Below are positions 1-6,278 of a DNA stretch of 23,013 nucleotides, piece after piece. The stretch spans positions 1 to 23,013 of IMG/VR virus record IMGVR_UViG_3300044682_000014. One strand, written 5' to 3'. The stretch comes from a virus. A program made the translations under genes and the position numbers. The notes beneath the pieces are model-generated. The model was given only the letters and a program-made list of their open reading frames with translations. It did not search any database and was not told where the DNA came from. Numbering within the stretch: position 1 is the first letter of the stretch; every line of letters begins with the position of its first letter.

Positions 1-333
1 ATTGTGATTGGACACCTCCAACTCGTCGAAATGCCGGACAAAACCGTGAAGCTCTTCCCACAAGGTCCGGGGCAGAAGCTTTCACCAAAAATCCCCTCAT
101 ACTTTCCTTCTTTTGTGCTTTATTCTCAGAGCACCGATGGAAAACGCACAATCCACACCGCTTCCACACCGTTGATGGACCTTGCCACGCCGGCCCCGTT
201 TCTGATTGATAAATCCTATCCCGCAGAAACCGGCCTCGCGGCGATCTTCGCGGCGTTGAAAGAGAACCGTTCCGCAACAAAGGAGGAATCAAAGGTAGTA
301 CAAGCAACGCCGAAACTCTTACGGAGGACGTGA
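1..333 (+). CDS. C-terminal part of a probable Sak4-like RecA-family ATPase (5' truncated by window edge)
   Basis: The reading frame is open from the left edge, so this is the end of a longer gene; the GTG at 4 is probably not the true start. The visible ~110 residues contain the run GQKLSPKIPSYFP, then a strand-rich stretch (FVLYSQS, RTIHTAST) and PAETGLAAIF. From memory this pattern resembles the C-terminus of phage nucleotide-binding proteins of the Sak4/RecA-like type, which assist single-strand annealing and recombination and usually sit beside a phage ssDNA-binding protein. The Walker motifs would lie upstream of the window and cannot be checked. The stop overlaps the start of the next gene (GTGATGA), which suggests one operon with the replication genes that follow. 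Confidence 0.6.
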   Translation: MVIGHLQLVEMPDKTVKLFPQGPGQKLSPKIPSYFPSFVLYSQSTDGKRTIHTASTPLMDLATPAPFLIDKSYPAETGLAAIFAALKENRSATKEESKVVQATPKLLRRT

Positions 334-527
334 TGACAGAAACGACAACTCTTTCTATAAAAAATCTCAGCATCGCTGTTGAAGCGCTGTCGAGAGTTCA
401 AGCAGCGGAAGACCTGTTTGACAGGTTGAAAAAGCTACTTAAGGAGCAAATCTCAAAGATGGAACGTATCAGAGACTTTCAGGCCCCACTACCTCCTCCC
501 TACACCGATAACGATATCCCTTTCTAA
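333..527 (+). CDS. Small helical protein with SSB-like C-terminal tail (DNDIPF)
   Basis: A 64-aa protein. The ATG at 333 is preferred over the GTG at 330 because GGAGG (323-327) lies 5 nt upstream; it overlaps the preceding stop by one base. Residues ~10-48 look alpha-helical and charged (LFDRLKKLLKEQISKMERI). A short proline-rich linker (PLPPP) leads to the extreme C-terminus YTDNDIPF. That ending closely matches the acidic DDDIPF tail by which bacterial SSB recruits partners such as RecO, RecQ, PriA and exonuclease I. No OB fold fits in a protein this small. I infer a recruiting adaptor or tail mimic; the rest of the protein is not recognised. Confidence 0.7.
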   Translation: MTETTTLSIKNLSIAVEALSRVQAAEDLFDRLKKLLKEQISKMERIRDFQAPLPPPYTDNDIPF

Positions 528-538
528 GGAATTTGGTG

Positions 539-751
539 ATGGACGACGAGATACTTAACTGCTTAATTGACCGCATCATCGAACTCGCTAAGGAAATCGA
601 CCGATGTAAACAGGAAATGACGCGGGATCGTAACGCCTATCTCACTGATCTTAATTCCGTGCGCCAGGAACTAAAAGACGCCCACAACCGCATTAAATTA
701 CTAACGAAAGCGAATATAATACAAGAACCAGCCACAATAATCGAACGATAA
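539..751 (+). CDS. Small coiled-coil protein, function unknown
   Basis: A 70-aa protein. The ATG at 539 is chosen over in-frame TTG (533) and GTG (536) because TAAGGA at 525-530 is well placed, 8 nt before it. Most of the chain (residues ~5-58) is highly charged with regular hydrophobic spacing (LIDRIIELAKEIDRCKQEM, LNSVRQELKDAHNRIKLL), which predicts a long helix or coiled coil. It lies between the SSB-tail peptide and the 147-aa protein with only short gaps, so it is co-transcribed with the replication genes. I do not recognise the family. Confidence 0.65.
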   Translation: MDDEILNCLIDRIIELAKEIDRCKQEMTRDRNAYLTDLNSVRQELKDAHNRIKLLTKANIIQEPATIIER

Positions 752-763
752 GGAACCCCACCC

Positions 764-1207
764 ATGACCAACAGAATCACCTCCATACTCGACCGTTCCC
801 CCGCCTCCATCAAGCGCCCGAAGCCACTCCCGCCCGGCACCTATCTAACCGTCGTCCGCGGCCTCCCGCGTTACGATAAGTCCTCGAAGAAGCAAACCGA
901 GTTCGTTGAGTTCACTCTCGTGATCCAGAAACCCGCCGATGACGTCAACCCCGAAGATCTCGCGGCGATGGGTGGCTGTATCGGGAAGGAAATCAAAGCG
1001 ACATACTACCTGACCGATGACGCCGTGTACCGTCTTAAGGACTTCCTCGAGCATTGCGACTTCGATGTTGATTCCGATGAAGCCACGCTCCGCGAAATGT
1101 CCGAACAGGCCGCGGGATCGCAGGTCTGGGCTACGATTCGGCACGAATCTTCACAGGATGGTAAACAGATATTTGCCCGACTCCGGGATACGGCGAGGGT
1201 AGAGTGA
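764..1207 (+). CDS. Conserved phage replication-module protein, possible ssDNA-binding type
   Basis: A 147-aa protein with ATG 8 nt after AAGGA. The N-terminus (LDRSPASIKRPKPLPPGTYL) and the following KSSKKQTEFVEFTL recall small phage proteins that lie next to Sak4-type ATPases and polymerases. The alternating strands (YLTVVRGLPRYD, EFVEFTLVI, EIKATYYL, QVWATIRHE, QIFARLRD) and a central helix (YRLKDFLEHCDF) suit a small beta-barrel, possibly OB-like. It has no acidic SSB tail and ends ARVE, whereas the 64-aa protein two genes upstream has such a tail and no barrel. An SSB-like role is inferred from context and fold pattern, not from a recognised motif. Confidence 0.6.
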   Translation: MTNRITSILDRSPASIKRPKPLPPGTYLTVVRGLPRYDKSSKKQTEFVEFTLVIQKPADDVNPEDLAAMGGCIGKEIKATYYLTDDAVYRLKDFLEHCDFDVDSDEATLREMSEQAAGSQVWATIRHESSQDGKQIFARLRDTARVE

Positions 1208-1449
1208 TGGGTTTCTCACCAGGAGAGTTTACCGCGGGGCATATATGGGTTCGTGTGATTAGACTAGCCGTACTGGCCTGGGGCGAGCCCGCTTACGAAA
1301 CCAACGTCGTACATTGGGAGGCGAAGGACAGTAAAATTGTTCTGTGGTATCCCAAGGAGGAAGGTATAATCTTATCGTTAACCTTTGAGCAAGCACGAGT
1401 GGCATATAGACAACTCGGAACGGCCTTGTACTCAGTAGGAGAGGACTAA
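1207..1449 (+). CDS. Small hypothetical phage protein
   Basis: An 80-aa protein. ATG at 1207 overlaps the previous TGA (ATGA type) and has GAGGG at 1195-1199 as ribosome binding site; the frame opens one codon earlier with GTG. The sequence alternates strands and ends in a helix (LTFEQARVAYRQLGTALYSV), with several tryptophans (HIWVRV, LAWGEP, HWEAKD, VLWYPKEE). It resembles a compact alpha/beta protein. No family recognised. Tight coupling to the 147-aa gene upstream suggests related expression, but nothing shows its function. Confidence 0.55.
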   Translation: MGFSPGEFTAGHIWVRVIRLAVLAWGEPAYETNVVHWEAKDSKIVLWYPKEEGIILSLTFEQARVAYRQLGTALYSVGED

Positions 1450-1454
1450 TCAAC

Positions 1455-1586
1455 ATGGCGCACCTGTACATATCCCAGGCGCGCTATTTTTTCTGGCGGA
1501 AGGTTGAGCTTTGGGCTGCAACGCGTCGGTTCCAGGCTCAGCTTTCGGTTTTAGAGGCTGAGGATGTACTACGACATAGTAGATAA
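1455..1586 (+). CDS. 43-aa basic, aromatic microprotein
   Basis: An ORF of 43 codons that fills the gap between two longer genes. ATG at 1455 follows AGGAGAGG (1437-1444) by about 10 nt, and its stop TAA at 1584-1586 overlaps the AAGGA that serves the next gene. The product starts MAHLYISQARYFFWRK and continues with a helix rich in Trp, Arg, Gln and Leu (RRFQAQLSVLEAEDVL). It could be an amphipathic helical peptide that interacts with a membrane or a protein. It is supported only by ribosome binding site, position and lack of overlap. Confidence 0.5.
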   Translation: MAHLYISQARYFFWRKVELWAATRRFQAQLSVLEAEDVLRHSR

Positions 1587-1598
1587 GGATAATCGCCG

Positions 1599-2705
1599 AT
1601 GATTCCCCCAATCATCCTCCTAGGCGAAGCCTGGGGGGTTAACGAACAAGCAACCCGCGCCCCATTCTCCGGCCCGGCAGGAATCGAACTCTTTAACCTT
1701 CTTTCCGAGGCCGGCGTAATAACCCCGACCTCAACCGACTCCGATTACATCCGTAACTACTACAACCATGGCGACCCTCACCAACTCGACATGGTATGGC
1801 GACTTCACCCCGAAGTTGCCAGGCTCAACGTCTTCAATCTTCATCCACCTGGTAACAACATGGAGGCCCTTTGTGGACCACGAGAACATAGGCTCCCCGG
1901 TTATCCCGCATTGCTTAAAGGAAAATTCATCCACGCCGAATTCGCCCCACACCTCGAAGCCTTGGCCGAAGGGATCAATTCTCTCAATCCTAACCTTATT
2001 ATCGCTCTCGGCAACACTCCTCTTTGGGCTCTGTGCGGCCTCACAACAATTTCGAAATTTCGTGGTAGCACTCGTGTCTCTACACATACCGTAGCGGATT
2101 ACAAGGTTCTACCAACCTATCACCCGAGCTACATCCTCCGAGGGGGTTACTCTGATCGGGCGATCGTGATCATCGACTTAATGAAGGCGAAGAAGGAGAG
2201 CGAATATGCCGATATCAGACGCCCCGAACGAGAGATTTGGATCGAGCCCGGAAATGGAGATATACGCAGATTCATTGAGAATCACATTAGAAACTGCCAA
2301 CTACTATCTGTCGATATTGAGACGTCAGGCACACGTATTACATGCATTGGATTCGCACCATCCAGAAACCTTGGGATTGTTATACCTTTCGATGACAAAA
2401 GAGCAGCAGGAGGAAACTACCACGCTACTATTGTTAACGAGCGTGAGTGTTGGAGGCTTATACGAGAAGTTCTCGAAGATGGAAGCATTAAGAAGCTTTT
2501 CCAAAACGGACTCTACGACATTGCCTTCCTCTGGCGATCAATGAAGATCAAAGTCTACGGTGCGGTTGAGGACACGATGCTTCTCCACCACGCCCTGCAA
2601 CCGGAATCCCTCAAAGGACTCGAGTTCCTTGGGAGCCTCTACACCGACGAAGGATCGTGGAAGTCGGATCATCGAAAGTCAAAGACGATTAAGAGGGATA
2701 GTTGA
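1599..2705 (+). CDS. Uracil-DNA-glycosylase-like domain fused to 3'-5' exonuclease (N-terminal half of a split family A polymerase)
   Basis: A 368-aa protein; ATG follows AAGGA (1585-1589) by 9 nt. Residues 1-~200 match the UDG superfamily: GEAWGVNE at 9-16 (GExPGxxE in family 4), PFSGPAG at 22-28, LGNTP around 137-141, and YHPSYILR with His175. Residues ~230-340 match a DnaQ-type exonuclease: Exo I VDIET with Asp239 and Glu241, Exo II QNGLYD with Asn303 and Asp307, then EDTMLLHHAL with Asp325. The chain stops at TIKRDS before the Exo III YxxxD motif, which is found instead at the start of the polymerase ORF. Family-4 UDGs were once annotated as phage SPO1 DNA polymerase-related, so UDG and polymerase domains have a known link. 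Expected role: proofreading, perhaps uracil sensing, at the phage replication fork. Confidence 0.85.
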   Translation: MIPPIILLGEAWGVNEQATRAPFSGPAGIELFNLLSEAGVITPTSTDSDYIRNYYNHGDPHQLDMVWRLHPEVARLNVFNLHPPGNNMEALCGPREHRLPGYPALLKGKFIHAEFAPHLEALAEGINSLNPNLIIALGNTPLWALCGLTTISKFRGSTRVSTHTVADYKVLPTYHPSYILRGGYSDRAIVIIDLMKAKKESEYADIRRPEREIWIEPGNGDIRRFIENHIRNCQLLSVDIETSGTRITCIGFAPSRNLGIVIPFDDKRAAGGNYHATIVNERECWRLIREVLEDGSIKKLFQNGLYDIAFLWRSMKIKVYGAVEDTMLLHHALQPESLKGLEFLGSLYTDEGSWKSDHRKSKTIKRDS

Positions 2706-2706
2706 A

Positions 2707-2997
2707 ATGAAAATCGATATTCAAATAAACGAATTCAGTCCCAGCGATCCTGTACGTGTTGGGAATGTCTACCCTATTAAGGGAGGAAGAGGAATACGCG
2801 AAAAACATATGCAGATACTTATTGCTATGTCAGAAGCACGTGAGTATCATGGCATACACTGTCTGATGCTTGTTGTTACTAAGGAGGGGAAACCTATAGG
2901 AGTAAATGATTATGCGCTACACTATGTCGAAGAGCTTCAGCCGATTGCTTTTGTGGATGGATTAGAGGACATGACGCTAGTAATGCGATCACTATGA
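2707..2997 (+). CDS. 96-aa unknown protein lying between the exonuclease and polymerase genes
   Basis: ATG at 2707 lies 9 nt after GAGGG (2693-2697) and just after the upstream TGA; its own TGA overlaps the polymerase ATG (ATGA at 2994-2997). The product begins MKIDIQINEFSPSDPVRVG, has a basic glycine-rich turn (YPIKGGRGIREKHMQ) and then strand-like segments (ILIAMSE, LMLVVTKEGKPIGV). It vaguely recalls small accessory phage proteins with a 'VGDVYPxKGGRG' start. It has no HNH, GIY-YIG or LAGLIDADG motif, so it is not an obvious homing endonuclease. Hand-counted GC is about 42% (121 of 291), against about 57-60% in the first 120 bp downstream. It interrupts what is usually one continuous exonuclease-polymerase gene. 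Confidence 0.75.
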   Translation: MKIDIQINEFSPSDPVRVGNVYPIKGGRGIREKHMQILIAMSEAREYHGIHCLMLVVTKEGKPIGVNDYALHYVEELQPIAFVDGLEDMTLVMRSL

Positions 2998-4499
2998 AAA
3001 TCATCCGCACCCATGAAACCAGCCCCACTTCCCTTTCCGAATGGGAACGGGACCAAGTCTACAACGGCCTCGACTGTTGCGTCACCCGTGAAGTCTTCGA
3101 CGTAATCCATCCCGGCCTCGATAACCATACCGCCGCGACTTACGCATTCTCCAAAGACCTACAAGGGCCGGCCTTAGAGATGCGACTTCGCGGGGTTCTC
3201 GTCGATACCGCCCGCCGCGCTGAGGTCATCGACGAGATGCACGACCGCCTTGATAAACTTGAGCGGAACCTTGATCTGATCGTACTTGATGGCGTCGGTG
3301 CGGTTAAGTTCAATTGGCGAAGTAACGAAGACTTGAAGGAGATTTTCTATGGCAAACTTGGTATCCCGGAAATCAAAAGCAAGGGCCGCGTTAGTGTCGA
3401 TGTCAATGCTCTTGGTAAGCTTGAGCAGTACCTTATCGCAAGGCCGATCGTTTACCATATCACCGCGATGCGAGAATTGGGAAAGCGTATTGGTGTGCTT
3501 CGAACCCCATTGGACACAGACGGGAGGATGCGAACTAGCTATAACATCGCTGGCACCAATACCGGACGCTTTTCGTCCTCTGGTTCCGAATTTGGAACCG
3601 GAGGAAATCTACAAAACGTGGAAGAATCTCTGCGATCCATCTTCATCCCCGACCCAGGAATGAAGTTTGCGAAGTTTGATGCGAAGTCAGGCGAGTCATT
3701 CGTTGTTGGTGCAATAGAATGGAATCTGTTCAATGACCCAACCTACCTCGAAGCCTGTGAGTCTGGGGACCCTCATACAGCTGTTGCTCGTATCTGCTGG
3801 CCTGGATTGGGATGGACAGGAAACCTCCGTCTTGATAAAGAAATCGCAGAAAGACCATATTACCGACATTACTCTTACCGCTTCATGTGCAAAAAGCTCG
3901 GTCACGGTTCAAATTACGGCGGACAGCCTTTTACCCTTGCTCAACAATCCCACCTCCCCATCGGAGTTGTCCAACAATTCCAACCAAAATACTTCGACGC
4001 CTTCCCAGCCCATCGACGTTGGCAGGATTGGGTCGCTGATCAACTCCTTAGATATGGATATCTCGTCAATCTCACAGGCCGTAAACGCTGGTTCATGGGG
4101 CGGCGTAATGACGCAGCTACGCTGCGTGAAGCAATCGCTTATGATCCTCAGGGGTCTCTTGCCGACATCGTAAATCGTGCTATGCTCCGCATTTGGCATG
4201 CACGCGATGCAGCCCTCATGATGCATGACCACGATGCCCTAACAATCCAATACCCGGAGGAACGCGAAGATGAAATCATTCCCAAGATCATGGCGATTCT
4301 TACAGAGACTATCGAACTGGATCGCGGACGAACTTTACGAATATCATACGACTGTAAAGTCGGTTGGAACAAAGGAGACTACGACAAAGATCATCCTGAA
4401 CGCAACCCCCAAGGGCTAAAAGATTATGTCCCCAACGATAAACGGAAGCGGGAAGCGCGTCCTCACCTCTTGGATCGACCGCTACATCGAGTTAACTAG
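2994..4499 (+). CDS. polA-like: Family A DNA polymerase (polymerase domain plus Exo III motif)
   Basis: A 501-aa protein. Motif A lies at FAKFDAKSGES with Asp229. Motif B is RFMCKKLGHGSNYG, with Arg296, Lys300 and Tyr308 in the same spacing as R754, K758 and Y766 of E. coli Pol I. Motif C is MMHDHDAL with Asp412 (D882 equivalent). TNTGRFSSSG and NLQNV match the conserved region before motif A. The first 30 residues hold YNGLD (Tyr23, Asp27), the Exo III motif that belongs to the exonuclease domain encoded upstream. The F762 position is His304 and the E883 position is His413. ATG overlaps the stop of the 96-aa gene (ATGA) without a clear ribosome binding site, so translation is probably coupled. 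The 3' end overlaps the next gene by 74 bp. Confidence 0.93.
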   Translation: MKIIRTHETSPTSLSEWERDQVYNGLDCCVTREVFDVIHPGLDNHTAATYAFSKDLQGPALEMRLRGVLVDTARRAEVIDEMHDRLDKLERNLDLIVLDGVGAVKFNWRSNEDLKEIFYGKLGIPEIKSKGRVSVDVNALGKLEQYLIARPIVYHITAMRELGKRIGVLRTPLDTDGRMRTSYNIAGTNTGRFSSSGSEFGTGGNLQNVEESLRSIFIPDPGMKFAKFDAKSGESFVVGAIEWNLFNDPTYLEACESGDPHTAVARICWPGLGWTGNLRLDKEIAERPYYRHYSYRFMCKKLGHGSNYGGQPFTLAQQSHLPIGVVQQFQPKYFDAFPAHRRWQDWVADQLLRYGYLVNLTGRKRWFMGRRNDAATLREAIAYDPQGSLADIVNRAMLRIWHARDAALMMHDHDALTIQYPEEREDEIIPKIMAILTETIELDRGRTLRISYDCKVGWNKGDYDKDHPERNPQGLKDYVPNDKRKREARPHLLDRPLHRVN

Positions 4500-5640
4500 C
4501 AACCTCGAATCTCCCGTGATCTTTCGGCGTTGGGCTGCAATCTCTACCATCGGGGCGACTCTCGAACAAAAAGTCTGGATCGTAACCTCATCCCCGATGT
4601 ATCCCAACCTATTCGTTTTCCTCGTCGCCCCGCCAGGAGGGGGTAAGTCGCGAACGATTAACTTCTCAACCGCTCTTATCTTATCCCTGCCTAATCCCTA
4701 CATTGCCCCGACCTCGATTAACGCCGCATCGATTATCGACCACCTAAAAGAATGCAAACGTTCCATCGCTTTGCTGCCAGGGCCGGGCTTCGAATACAAC
4801 GCAATGGCGATTATGGTCGGAGAGTTCGGAACGTTCATGTCCCAATACGATGACGATCTCATGGCGATCCTGACCGACATGTTCAACGTTACGTCGTATA
4901 GCCAACGTCGTCGAGGCGGGGCACTTCACATCACCATAGACCGCCCATCACTTTCCCTTTTAATCGGCACCACCCCAGCGAACCTAATGAAGTTCATGCC
5001 CGAAGCCGCCTGGGGTCAGGGCTTCGCCTCTCGTATAATCTTTGTTTATTCTGAGGACAAAACAATCGTGGATGATTTCGCGGGGGAGACCGAAGCCGCC
5101 GCTCCCGCAGACCTAATCCATGATCTTAAGATCATCAACATGTTGACTGGGAAGTTCACAGTCACACCAGCTTATCGAGACCTCGTGAACAACTGGCGGC
5201 TAGTTGGGGAAACCCTTCCCTCTGCACCGAAGCCTTCCCACCCGCGCTTCCATCACTATAACGCCCGACGGAAAGAACAACTCTACCGCCTATCGATGAT
5301 CTCCGCGGTGAACCGAAGCAACACACTACTTTTAACCCTCGAAGATTTCAACACCGCTCTCGGCTGGTTAGCCGAAGCTGAGTTCTTCATGCCCGCGATC
5401 TTCCAAGACGCTTCGGATCGATCCGACTCCGCTGCGATGGACGATGTTACTCACTTCGTTTTGTCCCGACGGTCGGTGAATGAACAAACCTTAATCAACT
5501 ACGTTCGCCAGAAAGTCCCCGCTTATGCTGTTTTCCGCGTGATTGATTTACTAGAACGATCCGGGGCGATTGCGGTCGTTAGTATCGATAAGCGTACCGG
5601 CATTCGGACTTTCAGTGCGGGGGCATCAGACCTTCCGTAA
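4426..5640 (+). CDS. P-loop ATPase, DUF3987-like, probable replicative helicase/primase component
   Basis: A 404-aa protein. Residues ~15-45 (SWIDRYIELTSNLESP, then FRRWAAISTIGATLE) match the N-terminal segment common in phage DUF3987-like replication ATPases. Walker A is APPGGGKS with Lys74. A Walker B-like strand, AIMVGEFG, has Glu133. IGTTPANLMKFMPEAA and GQGFASRIIFVY fit the sensor and arginine-finger region of a ring ATPase. The C-terminal ~75 residues (FVLSRRSVNEQTLINYV, AVFRVIDLLERSGAIAV) look like a winged helix. The start at 4426 is needed to keep the conserved N-terminal segment, so its overlap with the polymerase gene is probably real. Its position after the polymerase supports a role in DNA unwinding or primer synthesis. 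The family name is from memory. Confidence 0.75.
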   Translation: MSPTINGSGKRVLTSWIDRYIELTSNLESPVIFRRWAAISTIGATLEQKVWIVTSSPMYPNLFVFLVAPPGGGKSRTINFSTALILSLPNPYIAPTSINAASIIDHLKECKRSIALLPGPGFEYNAMAIMVGEFGTFMSQYDDDLMAILTDMFNVTSYSQRRRGGALHITIDRPSLSLLIGTTPANLMKFMPEAAWGQGFASRIIFVYSEDKTIVDDFAGETEAAAPADLIHDLKIINMLTGKFTVTPAYRDLVNNWRLVGETLPSAPKPSHPRFHHYNARRKEQLYRLSMISAVNRSNTLLLTLEDFNTALGWLAEAEFFMPAIFQDASDRSDSAAMDDVTHFVLSRRSVNEQTLINYVRQKVPAYAVFRVIDLLERSGAIAVVSIDKRTGIRTFSAGASDLP

Positions 5641-5667
5641 CCACGATCCACCATCAGGTATGACCCT

Positions 5668-5979
5668 ATGATGCCCTATTGCGCCGTCCTACACTTCCGA
5701 ATCTGGCCGCCGATGGCCCGGCTCCGCATTAGACCCAATCCCGACCCCAGGGTCTTTTGTAGCGACTGTGGGACAAACACATGTGTCGCGGGCGGCGACT
5801 ATTACATGGTCGCGAACGATCTTTGGGAGGAGTTCGGGAATGGAGATGGTATGCTGTGCCTCACCTGTTTGAGTGCACGCGTTGGCCGGCCGCTCGCTAT
5901 TTACGATTTCACGGCGGCTCCGGTGAACAATCTGATCCGGTTCGGGTTTGCTCTTCGTGGGGGATCAGTCCTACCGTAA
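5668..5979 (+). CDS. Small zinc-ribbon phage protein, function unknown
   Basis: A 103-aa protein with two CxxC pairs: CSDC at 31-34 and CLTC at 64-67, framing YYMVANDLWEEF. These resemble phage proteins of the 'CxDCGxxT...YYMVxxxLWEE...CxxCLExRxGRxL' type, here ending ARVGRPLAIYDFTAAPVN. Such proteins are probably small zinc-binding folds; the biochemical role is not known to me. The start is uncertain: ATG at 5668 or 5671 follows a weak AGG, while ATG at 5713 (Met16) would give a shorter protein that still keeps both zinc knuckles. It is the last gene of the + strand module, and its 3' end overlaps the opposite-strand gene by 9 bp. Confidence 0.7.
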   Translation: MMPYCAVLHFRIWPPMARLRIRPNPDPRVFCSDCGTNTCVAGGDYYMVANDLWEEFGNGDGMLCLTCLSARVGRPLAIYDFTAAPVNNLIRFGFALRGGSVLP

Positions 5980-6249
5980 GTCGCTGTTGTGAACTTGAGG
6001 ATTGGCGCGCTCGGCGGCGATCCCGGCTGCGGTTCCCTCAGCTAGAGACTGGCCTTTTTCCGCTACAATCAACTGATGCAACTTACCATTGATATTGATC
6101 TCGACGCGCTCAAGATGCTCAGAGTTCTTTCGGGCAGTACGGCCGTTGAAATAGGTTCCAATAGCAGTCACAACGATCCCTAAGAAATTCAAACTAGCGA
6201 TCACGAGCGCGGCCTCGCCAACAGACAGTCTGTCAAGCATAGAAAACAT
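5971..6249 (-). CDS. One-TM membrane protein, candidate holin or lysis accessory
   Basis: A 92-aa protein. Residues ~10-34 are a hydrophobic membrane segment (EAALVIASLNFLGIVVTAIGTYF). The rest is charged and helical (KNSEHLERVEININGKLHQL) and ends with an Ala/Glu-rich stretch (GQSLAEGTAAGIAAERANP). Small one-TM proteins of this layout are common at the end of podovirus virion modules close to lysis genes, which suggests a holin-like or lysis accessory role. No endolysin is visible within the window, so the role stays tentative. The upstream ribosome binding site is weak (GAAAGAAA). It is the last gene of the - strand transcription unit. Confidence 0.65.
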   Translation of the reverse strand: MFSMLDRLSVGEAALVIASLNFLGIVVTAIGTYFNGRTARKNSEHLERVEININGKLHQLIVAEKGQSLAEGTAAGIAAERANPQVHNSDLR

Positions 6250-6278
6250 TGTGTGATTTCTTTCGCTTTATGGGGAAG

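Noticed and set aside
1731-2087. Antisense open frame over the UDG domain
   Set aside because: The opposite frame carries clear UDG motifs; this one shows no recognisable domain.
2560-2997. A 145-codon open frame starting inside the exonuclease gene
   Set aside because: Its first ~50 codons overlap the clearly coding exonuclease frame and have a shadow-like composition. The ATG at 2707 with its own ribosome binding site gives the real 96-aa gene.
2707-2997. Homing endonuclease or intein as the cause of the split
   Set aside because: No HNH, GIY-YIG or LAGLIDADG motif, no intein splice residues at the halves, and the product is too small.
2690-3000. Readthrough or frameshift that would join exonuclease and polymerase into one protein
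   Set aside because: Both ORFs are in the same frame, but the stretch between has further stops (for example TAA at 2778-2780) beyond the TGA at 2703-2705, and no slippery site or intron-like structure was seen. Separate translation is simpler.
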